Source: Nocardioides sp. SR21 (GTDB lineage Bacteria; Actinomycetota; Actinomycetes; Propionibacteriales; Nocardioidaceae). Taken from it: a DNA stretch of 64,000 nucleotides. The stretch spans positions 124,001 through 188,000 of the forward strand of contig NZ_JAKWJR010000003.1 of the NCBI RefSeq assembly GCF_022761125.1. The letters are read 5' to 3'. Within the stretch, counting starts at the first letter, position 1, and every line of letters starts with the position of its first letter. This document shows, one piece after another, positions 42,410 to 48,301 of this stretch. Below the pieces are notes generated by a model. That model did no database searches. It saw only the letters and a program-made list of their open reading frames with translations, and was not told the DNA's origin. The position numbers were made by a program, and so were the translations under genes.

Positions 42410-43009
42410 GTGGCGGACGACTCGACGCGCAGTCGCGTGTGGACCGTGCCCAACCTGCTCAGCATGCTGCGGCTGCTGGGGGTGCCCCTCTTCCTCTGGC
42501 TGGTCCTCGTGCCGGAGGCGGACTGGTGGGCGCTGGCGGTGCTGATGCTCGCCGGCGTCACGGACTTCCTCGACGGGTACCTCGCGCGCCGGTTCGACCA
42601 GGCCTCCCCGCTCGGGCAGATCCTGGACCCGGTCGCCGACCGGCTCTACATCCTGGCGGTCGTCGTCGGGCTCGCGCTGCGCGACATCATCCCGTGGTGG
42701 GTGGCGCTGTCCCTGCCGTTGCGGGACCTGCTGCTGTGGGGGCTGGTGCCGCTGCTGCGCACCCGGGGCTACAGCGCCCTGCCGGTGCACTTCCTCGGCA
42801 AGGCCGCGACGTTCAACCTGCTCTACGCCTTCCCGCTGCTGCTGCTCGGCGACGGCGACGGCACGGTCGCGACGCTCGCCAACGTGTTCGGCTGGGCGTT
42901 CGCGCTGTGGGGGATCGGTCTCTACTGGTGGGCGGGGATCCTCTACGCCTGGCAGGTCCGCACCCTGCTGAGGACGACCGAGCGGCGACGGGCCGAGACC
43001 GATGCCTGA
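42410..43009 (+). CDS. CDP-alcohol phosphatidyltransferase, PgsA2-like
   Basis: A 199-residue membrane enzyme with the family motif DFLDGYLARRFDQASPLGQ continuing to LDPVAD, which supplies the metal-binding aspartates. It condenses a CDP-activated lipid with an alcohol phosphate. It opens the block equivalent to Rv1822-Rv1832, where Rv1822 is annotated pgsA2; the true product (phosphatidylglycerophosphate or cardiolipin) is not certain. It starts with GTG and overlaps the DUF881 gene by 8 bp. Confidence 0.82.
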   Translation: MADDSTRSRVWTVPNLLSMLRLLGVPLFLWLVLVPEADWWALAVLMLAGVTDFLDGYLARRFDQASPLGQILDPVADRLYILAVVVGLALRDIIPWWVALSLPLRDLLLWGLVPLLRTRGYSALPVHFLGKAATFNLLYAFPLLLLGDGDGTVATLANVFGWAFALWGIGLYWWAGILYAWQVRTLLRTTERRRAETDA

Positions 43010-43868
43010 CACCACCGACCGGGTCAACACCCCGCTGCTGACGCTGATCACGCAGCAGTCCCTCGACGAGGACTACCAGGCCGTCGCCGAGCGTCGCGCC
43101 GCCGGGAACGGTGGTACGCCGCCGCGGCGGCGTCCGGCTCGCACCGCGGGGATCGTGGTCGCCGCCTTCGGGCTCCTGGTCACGGTCGCAGCCGTGCAGA
43201 CCAACGCGAACGAGGGCGTCCAGAGTGCTGGCCGCGAGTCCTTGATCCAGCAGATCGACGCGAGCAAGAGCGACCTCGCCCACCTGCAACGGCGCATCGT
43301 GCGGCTGCGCGAGCACAACCTGGCCCTGCAGAGCCGGTTCGACGACGTGGCCTCCGAGCAGCAGGAGGCCGTCGTCCGCAACGAGCGGCTGGCCGCGGGC
43401 TCCGGCTTCGGCCCGGTGCAGGGCCCCGGCGTCCGGGTGACGGTCGACGACTCGCCGACCGGCGGCCTGGTCGTCGACCACGACCTGCGCCCATTGGTCA
43501 ACGGCCTGTGGGACGCCGGCGCCGAGGCGATCTCGGTCAACGGCCAGCGGCTCACGTCGCGCTCCGCGATCCGCAACTCCGGGAACGCCATCCAGGTCAA
43601 CTCCCGGCCGCTGTCGCCGCCGTACGTCGTCCAGGCGATCGGCGACCCGCTGACGCTCGAGGCGAACCTGATGGAGACGACCGGCGGGCTGCTCTTCCGC
43701 GACCGGGTCACCAGCTTCGGGTACCCCTGGGACATGGACACGGTCGACGACCTGCAGCTCCCGGCGGCGCCCGCCAAGCTCCTCCGGTTGCGCAACGCCG
43801 CCGAGGGCACCGCAGTGCAGAACCTGAACGACGACAAGACCGAGCAGAAGATGGAGGCTCCGCAGTGA
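43002..43868 (+). CDS. DUF881 membrane-anchored protein (first)
   Basis: A 288-residue protein with one membrane helix (GIVVAAFGLLVTVAAVQ, about residues 49-65), a coiled-coil segment (about 78-125) and the DUF881 domain (GPGVRVTVDDSP to the end). The same arrangement is seen in Rv1823. DUF881 proteins resemble cell-division or septum-associated factors; no activity is known. ATGCCTGAC at the start overlaps the preceding stop by 8 bp, an arrangement repeated exactly at the second DUF881 gene. Confidence 0.82.
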   Translation: MPDTTDRVNTPLLTLITQQSLDEDYQAVAERRAAGNGGTPPRRRPARTAGIVVAAFGLLVTVAAVQTNANEGVQSAGRESLIQQIDASKSDLAHLQRRIVRLREHNLALQSRFDDVASEQQEAVVRNERLAAGSGFGPVQGPGVRVTVDDSPTGGLVVDHDLRPLVNGLWDAGAEAISVNGQRLTSRSAIRNSGNAIQVNSRPLSPPYVVQAIGDPLTLEANLMETTGGLLFRDRVTSFGYPWDMDTVDDLQLPAAPAKLLRLRNAAEGTAVQNLNDDKTEQKMEAPQ

Positions 43869-44197
43869 TCGCAGCTCTCGGGTTGCTGGTCGGGATCGTC
43901 CTGGGCATCGTGTTCCAGCCCGACGTCCCGCTCGGCCTGGAGCCCTACCTACCGATCGCGGTCGTCGCCGCGCTCGACGCCGTGTTCGGCGGCCTGCGCG
44001 CGTACCTCGACGGCATCTTCGACGACAAGGTCTTCGTGGTGTCGTTCGTCAGCAACGTCGTGATCGCGGCCGGCATCGTCTACCTCGGGGACAAGCTCGG
44101 CGTCGGCGGCCAGCTCTCCACGGGCGTGATCGTCGTCCTGGGCATCCGGATCTTCTCCAACGTCGCCGCCATCCGAAGGCACCTGTTCCATGCCTGA
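43865..44197 (+). CDS. sbp: Small basic protein Sbp (DUF1290)
   Basis: A 110-residue membrane protein with three helices (ALGLLVGIVLGIVF, IAVVAALDAVFGGLRA, VSFVSNVVIAAGIVYLGDKLG) and the conserved segment FGGLRAYLDGIFDDKVF. It is the actinobacterial and firmicute Sbp family, located near division genes and between two DUF881 genes as in Rv1823-Rv1825. The GTG start overlaps the first DUF881 stop as GTGA. Its function is not established. Confidence 0.85.
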   Translation: MIAALGLLVGIVLGIVFQPDVPLGLEPYLPIAVVAALDAVFGGLRAYLDGIFDDKVFVVSFVSNVVIAAGIVYLGDKLGVGGQLSTGVIVVLGIRIFSNVAAIRRHLFHA

Positions 44198-44969
44198 CCA
44201 CGACCCGACCCCGGCCCCGACTCCGGCACCGACCCCGGGGCCCGACGAGCAGCCCACCGGGCGGGAGCGGCTGCGCCGTGCCCTGACCCGCCCGAGCCGC
44301 GGGCAGGTCGTGGTCGCCGTGCTGCTCGCCGCCGTCGGCTTCGCCGCGGTCACGCAGGTGCGCTTCAACGACGTCGACAACTCCTACGGCAGCCTGCGCG
44401 AGCAGGACCTGATCGACGTGCTCAACGGCCTCGCGGTCACCAGCCAGCGCGCCGAGGCCGAGATCGCCCGGCTCGAGAGCACCCGCGACGACCTGCTGTC
44501 GGACACCGGTGCCCGCGAGGCCGCGCTGGCCCAGGCCCAGAAGGACGCGGACACGTTCTCGATCCTGGCCGGGCTGGTCCCGGTCACCGGCCCCGGCATC
44601 CGGATCACCGTCACCGAGACCGACGCCCCGGTCGAGGTCCAGGACATGGTCGACACCTTCCAGGAGCTGCGCACCGCCGGCGCCGAGGCGATCCAGGTCA
44701 ACGGCCAGGTCCGCGTCGTCGCCAACACCGCCGTCGAGGACGCGACCGGGGGGCTGCTGATCGGTGGTGAGCTGGTCACCTCGCCGTACGTCATCGACGT
44801 GATCGGCGACCCGGACACGCTGTCCTCGTCGGGAGTCGAGTTCCCGTCCGGTCCTCGGGACCTGTTCGAGGAGGACCGCGCCACCGTCGAGGTCGAGAAG
44901 CTCTCGTCGCTCGACATCGAGAGCACCGTGAAGCTGCCCCGGACCGAGTTCGCGGACCCCGCGCAGTAG
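44190..44969 (+). CDS. DUF881 membrane-anchored protein (second)
   Basis: A 259-residue paralogue of the first DUF881 protein, with a Pro-Thr-rich N-terminus (PTPAPTPAPTPGPDEQP), a membrane helix near residues 39-56, a coiled coil (about 65-115) and the domain GPGIRITVTETDAP onward. It corresponds to Rv1825. The start ATGCCTGAC overlaps the sbp stop by 8 bp. The stop TAG is also the beginning of the gcvH -10 element. Confidence 0.82.
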   Translation: MPDHDPTPAPTPAPTPGPDEQPTGRERLRRALTRPSRGQVVVAVLLAAVGFAAVTQVRFNDVDNSYGSLREQDLIDVLNGLAVTSQRAEAEIARLESTRDDLLSDTGAREAALAQAQKDADTFSILAGLVPVTGPGIRITVTETDAPVEVQDMVDTFQELRTAGAEAIQVNGQVRVVANTAVEDATGGLLIGGELVTSPYVIDVIGDPDTLSSSGVEFPSGPRDLFEEDRATVEVEKLSSLDIESTVKLPRTEFADPAQ

Positions 44970-44972
44970 GGT
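44967..44972 (+). promoter_or_regulatory. -10 element TAGGGT of gcvH
   Basis: TAGGGT overlaps the preceding stop codon and is followed by 7 nt (CTGCGTC) and the ATG at 44980. No ribosome site is present; a leaderless gcvH transcript is inferred in addition to read-through. Confidence 0.55.
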
Positions 44973-44979
44973 CTGCGTC

Positions 44980-45366
44980 ATGTACCCCGAGGACCTCAAG
45001 TACACCGTTGAGCACGAGTGGGTTCGCCGGCCCGGCGAGCACGAGGGCTCGGTCCGCATCGGCATCACCGAGTACGCCCAGGACGCGCTCGGTGACATCG
45101 TCTACGTGTCGCTGCCGGAGGTGGGCGAGACCGTCGCCGCCGGCTCGACCTGCGGTGAGCTCGAGTCGACCAAGTCCGTCAGTGACATCTACGCCCCGGT
45201 CTCCGGCGAGGTCGTCGCGCGCAACGACGCGCTCGACGCGACGCCGGAGCTCGTGAACAGCGACCCGTACGGCGGCGGCTGGCTCTTCGAGGTCGTCCCG
45301 ACCGACGCCGGCGAGGTCGACGGTCTGCTCGACGCGGCGGCCTACCAGGGCACGCTGGCCGGCTGA
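44980..45366 (+). CDS. gcvH: Glycine cleavage system H protein
   Basis: A 128-residue lipoyl carrier. The lipoylated lysine is in ELESTKSVSDIYAPVSGEV, and EHEWVR near the N-terminus and NSDPYGGGWLFEV near the end are diagnostic. It shuttles the aminomethyl group between GcvP, GcvT and dihydrolipoamide dehydrogenase in glycine breakdown. gcvP lies 3 kb downstream; gcvT is not in the window. The position between DUF881 and garA is as in Rv1826. Confidence 0.95.
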   Translation: MYPEDLKYTVEHEWVRRPGEHEGSVRIGITEYAQDALGDIVYVSLPEVGETVAAGSTCGELESTKSVSDIYAPVSGEVVARNDALDATPELVNSDPYGGGWLFEVVPTDAGEVDGLLDAAAYQGTLAG

Positions 45367-45409
45367 GCCCGTCTGGCCGATCTGGCCTTGCTCGGCTCGA
45401 TCTGGCTGA

Positions 45410-45415
45410 TAGGTT
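45410..45415 (+). promoter_or_regulatory. -10 element TAGGTT upstream of garA
   Basis: TAGGTT would start transcription near 45422, just before the CCTCAA-N7-TTGAGG dyad, so a protein bound there would block the initial transcribed region. Confidence 0.4.
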
Positions 45416-45430
45416 CGGGGCAACCGTCAA

Positions 45431-45449
45431 CCTCAAGCCAGCCTTGAGG
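45431..45449. promoter_or_regulatory. 19-bp dyad upstream of garA (shared with the second MerR gene)
   Basis: CCTCAAG and CTTGAGG flank CCAGC. The pattern CCTCAA-N7-TTGAGG recurs at 47330-47348, and both are followed by GGTT then GCGAC. The 19-bp two-fold form suits a MerR-type dimer. The dyad is 31 bp before garA and could alternatively form an RNA hairpin. Confidence 0.55.
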
Positions 45450-45479
45450 GTTTGCGACCCGATCTCGAAGGACTGACCG

Positions 45480-45989
45480 ATGCCGTTCTGCACCTCGTGT
45501 GGCACGCGGAACCCCGACGACGCACGCTTCTGCTCGCAGTGCGGCTCCCCGCTGGTGGCCGCCGCGCCGGCAGCCGGTGACGTCGGCGGCGAGTCCACCG
45601 CGACGATCTCGATCGGCATGGACAAGGCCGAGACGTCGGACCGCCAGCTGAACCCGGTCGACGAGGCCGCGGTCGACGCGCTGCCCGCCGGGCACGCCCT
45701 GCTGGTCGTCCAGCGCGGCCCGGGCTCCGGCAGCCGGTTCCTGCTCGACGTGGACGTCGTGCATGCCGGCCGGCACCCCGAGAGCGAGATCTTCCTCGAT
45801 GACGTCACCGTGTCGCGCCGGCACGCGGAGTTCCACCGCGACGGTGAGTCCTTCACGGTCAGTGATGTCGGCAGCCTCAACGGCACCTACGTCAACCGCG
45901 ACCGGATCGACCGCGTCCGTCTCAACGACGGTGACGAGGTCCAGATCGGCAAGTACCGCCTGGTGTTCTTCGCGGGGCACTCGAGTTGA
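45480..45989 (+). CDS. garA: GarA-like FHA protein with an N-terminal zinc ribbon
   Basis: A 169-residue protein. Cys4, Cys7, Cys18 and Cys21 form a zinc-ribbon pair (CTSC and CSQC). A linker with ESTATISIG and KAETSD follows, and then an FHA domain (about 75-165) with GRHPESEIFLDD, VSRRHAE and SLNGTYVN, which binds phosphothreonine. GarA/OdhI, when unphosphorylated, inhibits 2-oxoglutarate dehydrogenase and modulates glutamate metabolism; PknG/PknB phosphorylation of an N-terminal threonine turns it off. A clear ETTS site is not present; ESTAT is the nearest equivalent. AAGGA is 7 nt upstream of the ATG. Confidence 0.82.
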   Translation: MPFCTSCGTRNPDDARFCSQCGSPLVAAAPAAGDVGGESTATISIGMDKAETSDRQLNPVDEAAVDALPAGHALLVVQRGPGSGSRFLLDVDVVHAGRHPESEIFLDDVTVSRRHAEFHRDGESFTVSDVGSLNGTYVNRDRIDRVRLNDGDEVQIGKYRLVFFAGHSS

Positions 45990-45991
45990 AC

Positions 45992-46723
45992 ATGGCTTCC
46001 GGGGCGGCCGCCTCCGGGCGGGCGCGGATGAACATCGGGGAGGTCCTCGACGAGTTGCGTCCGGACTTCCCCGGGATCACCATCCCCAAGATCCGGTTCC
46101 TCGAGGACAAGGGTCTGATCAAGCCCGAGCGCACCCCGGCCGGCTACCGGAAGTTCTCCCACGACGACGTCGACCGGCTCCGCTACGTGCTGCGCATGCA
46201 GCGCGACCACTACCTGCCGCTCAAGGTGATCGGCGAGCACCTCGACGCCATCGACCGCGGCCTCGAGCCGCCGCCGATCGACCCCGTCGTCCCCACGGTC
46301 CCGAAGGTGAGCCTGGCCGCCGACGGTCTGCCCAGCCCGGAGTCCTTCCTGCGCCGCGACCAGGTCCGCCTCTCGCGCCGTGAGCTGGTCAAGATCGCCG
46401 AGATCTCCGAGGAGCTGCTCGACCAGCTCGAGTCCTTCGGGCTGGTCTCGGCCTCCCGCACCGGCCACTACGACACCGACGCGCTGGTCGTGGCCCAGAC
46501 CGCCCGCGAGCTCGCGGACTACGGCTTCGAGCCGCGGCACCTGCGCGCGTTCAAGACCGCCGCCGACCGCGAGGTCGGCCTCGTCGAGCAGGTCGTCGCA
46601 CCGCAGAAGGCGGGCCGCGACACCGCCGCCGCGGCTCGTGCCGCCGAGACGGTCTCCGAGATCGCCGCTCTGTCGGTGCGGCTGCACGCCACCCTGGTCA
46701 AGGCAGGTCTCCGCTCCCGCTAG
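45992..46723 (+). CDS. MerR-family regulator, Rv1828-like
   Basis: A 243-residue protein with a MerR helix-turn-helix (NIGEVLDELRPDFPGITIPKIRFLEDKGLI, then RTPAGYRKFSHDDVDRLRYVL, residues 16-75) and a long C-terminal domain of unknown ligand. It has no metal-binding cysteines. It lies directly after garA (2-bp gap), as Rv1828 follows Rv1827. ATG at 45992 is used; the in-frame ATG at 46034 (MNIGEV) is an alternative start. It is a candidate binder of the 19-bp dyads. Confidence 0.82.
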   Translation: MASGAAASGRARMNIGEVLDELRPDFPGITIPKIRFLEDKGLIKPERTPAGYRKFSHDDVDRLRYVLRMQRDHYLPLKVIGEHLDAIDRGLEPPPIDPVVPTVPKVSLAADGLPSPESFLRRDQVRLSRRELVKIAEISEELLDQLESFGLVSASRTGHYDTDALVVAQTARELADYGFEPRHLRAFKTAADREVGLVEQVVAPQKAGRDTAAAARAAETVSEIAALSVRLHATLVKAGLRSR

Positions 46724-46741
46724 CCACTGTGACCACCGGAG

Positions 46742-46747
46742 TAGGGT
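46742..46747 (+). promoter_or_regulatory. -10 element TAGGGT of the DUF151 gene
   Basis: TAGGGT is followed by 6 nt (GACCAC) and the GTG at 46754, so a leaderless transcript is inferred. Confidence 0.5.
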
Positions 46748-46753
46748 GACCAC

Positions 46754-47221
46754 GTGCGCGAAGTCGATGTCATGGGAGTCCGGGTCGAGATGCCTTCGAA
46801 CCAGCCGATCGTGCTGCTGCGCGAGGTCTCGGGGGAGCGCTACCTGCCGATCTGGATCGGGGCCGTCGAGGCGACCGCGATCGCGTTCGCGCAGCAGGGC
46901 GTGGTGCCGCCACGGCCGCTGACGCACGACCTGTTCAAGGACGTCCTCGACGCGACGGGCACCGAGCTCACCGAGGTCCAGATCACCGACGTCAAGGACG
47001 GCGTCTTCTTCGCGACCCTGGTGTTCGGCTCCGGTGAGGAGGTCAGCGCCCGACCCTCGGACTCGATCGCGCTGGCCCTGCGCACCGGTACCCGCATCGT
47101 CTGCTCGGAGGAGGTGCTCGACGAGGCCGGCCTCGCCGTCCCCGCCGAGCAGGAGGACGAGGTCGAGAAGTTCCGCGAGTTCCTCGATCAGGTCACCCCC
47201 GAGGACTTCGACGCCCACTGA
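46754..47221 (+). CDS. DUF151 (bifunctional nuclease family) protein
   Basis: A 155-residue protein matching the BFN/DUF151 family: LREVSGERYLPIWIGAVEATAI, PLTHDLFKDVL and ARPSDSIALALRTGTRI. Rv1829 has the same position. Plant relatives have nuclease activity, but the bacterial role is not settled. It starts with GTG and is leaderless by promoter position, lying between the two MerR genes. Confidence 0.85.
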   Translation: MREVDVMGVRVEMPSNQPIVLLREVSGERYLPIWIGAVEATAIAFAQQGVVPPRPLTHDLFKDVLDATGTELTEVQITDVKDGVFFATLVFGSGEEVSARPSDSIALALRTGTRIVCSEEVLDEAGLAVPAEQEDEVEKFREFLDQVTPEDFDAH

Positions 47222-47327
47222 GAGCCCCGATCGCACGCACCTGGCGGCGTTGTCGTCGCTCGACGTCCGCTCCGCTCCCAGGACGCCTTCGTCTCGTCAG
47301 TCACACCTGAATCACGCGTAACACTGA

Positions 47328-47350
47328 CCCTCAACCTGAGGTTGAGGGTT
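47328..47350. promoter_or_regulatory. Perfect 23-bp palindrome upstream of the second MerR gene
   Basis: Arms ACCCTCAACCT and AGGTTGAGGGT are perfectly complementary around a central G. Its 19-bp core fits CCTCAA-N7-TTGAGG, as in the site before garA. It lies 148 bp upstream of the GTG at 47498, in a 276-bp gap that otherwise holds no gene. Autoregulation by the MerR product is the simplest reading. Confidence 0.65.
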
Positions 47351-47497
47351 GCGACACGCCGCCGCCGTCGTTGACCGGGATCGCAACGGGGGCCTACCTT
47401 GAACTGTCTCTGTTGTAACTCCAACGCTGTGGTGCCCTCGGGCCGGACGGCACCTTCCCCGGGAGTTACGCGCAAACGGAGTAGCCGCGGAGGACCT

Positions 47498-48091
47498 GTG
47501 AACGAGAACGAGCAGCTGGACAACGCAGAAGCAGCTGTCGCTGCGCAGACCGCGGAGGAGCAGGGTCTGCTGTTCTCCGACGACGTCTCGCCGCTGCCGA
47601 GCGACACCGGCTACCGCGGCCCGACCGCCTGCAACGCGGCCGGCATCACCTACCGCCAGCTCGACTACTGGGCGCGCACCGGCCTGATCGAGCCGACCGT
47701 CCGTGGCGCCAAGGGCTCGGGCTCGCAGCGGCTCTACTCCTTCCAGGACATCCTGCTGCTCAAGGTCGTCAAGCGGCTGCTCGACGCGGGCATCTCCCTG
47801 CAGCAGATCCGCACGGCCGTCCAGCACCTGCGCGAGCGCGGCACCGACGACCTGACCCGCGTCACGCTGATGAGCGACGGTGTCTCGGTCTACGAGTGCA
47901 CCAGCAACGACGAGATCATCGACCTGCTCCAGGGCGGCCAGGGCGTCTTCGGCATCGCGATCGGCGGTGTGTGGCAGGAGATCGAGGGCACCCTCGCCGA
48001 GCTGCCGAGCGAGCGCACCGCGGAGGCCGACGCCGAGCCGGCCGCCGGCGACGAGCTGGCTGCTCGCCGTGCGGCCCGCAACGCGGGGTAG
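47498..48091 (+). CDS. MerR-family regulator, Rv1830 (ResR/McdR)-like
   Basis: A 197-residue protein with a MerR helix-turn-helix (CNAAGITYRQLDYWARTGLIEPTV, then GSQRLYSFQDILLLKVVKRLLDAGISLQQIRTAV split over residues 46-105) and a C-terminal DUF-type tail with YECTSNDEIIDLLQGGQGVFGIA. Rv1830 of M. tuberculosis (ResR) controls growth and division genes. GTG at 47498 is chosen because GGAGG is 4 nt upstream. It lies between the DUF151 gene and gcvP as in mycobacteria. Confidence 0.83.
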   Translation: MNENEQLDNAEAAVAAQTAEEQGLLFSDDVSPLPSDTGYRGPTACNAAGITYRQLDYWARTGLIEPTVRGAKGSGSQRLYSFQDILLLKVVKRLLDAGISLQQIRTAVQHLRERGTDDLTRVTLMSDGVSVYECTSNDEIIDLLQGGQGVFGIAIGGVWQEIEGTLAELPSERTAEADAEPAAGDELAARRAARNAG

Positions 48092-48105
48092 TGGGCTCCA
48101 TCCGT

Positions 48106-48111
48106 TAGTCT
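48106..48111 (+). promoter_or_regulatory. -10 element TAGTCT of the riboswitch-gcvP transcript
   Basis: TAGTCT lies 15 bp after the MerR stop and would start transcription near 48119, just before the glycine riboswitch. Confidence 0.5.
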
Positions 48112-48129
48112 GGTCTCGCTGACAATCCC

Positions 48130-48233
48130 ACGCGGGAGAGTCTCCGTCCGGCCAGGGCGGAGCGCCGAAGGGGCAATTCCTCCCCGGAACCTCTCAGGCG
48201 CCAGGACCGCGAGGATCAGGCAACTCTGAAGGT
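48130..48233 (+). ncRNA. Glycine riboswitch aptamer (single) upstream of gcvP
   Basis: Diagnostic segments appear in order: GGGAGAGTCTC (P1/P2), GCGCCGAAGGGGCAA, CTCTCAGGCGCCAGGACCG, and CAGGCAACTCTG closing the domain. Only one CGCCGAAGGGGCAA core is present, so this is a singlet and not the tandem form. Downstream, GGTGCC (48231-48236) can pair with GGCACC (48272-48277), and GGGGG (48266-48270) with CCCCC (48296-48300) next to the gcvP ribosome site, giving a possible translational switch. Glycine is expected to turn gcvP on. Confidence 0.9.
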
Positions 48234-48301
48234 GCCCCAGAAATCGTGGGGAGCGCGCTGACAGAGGGGGAGGCACCCGAACTCATTTCGAGGAGCCCCC
48301 G

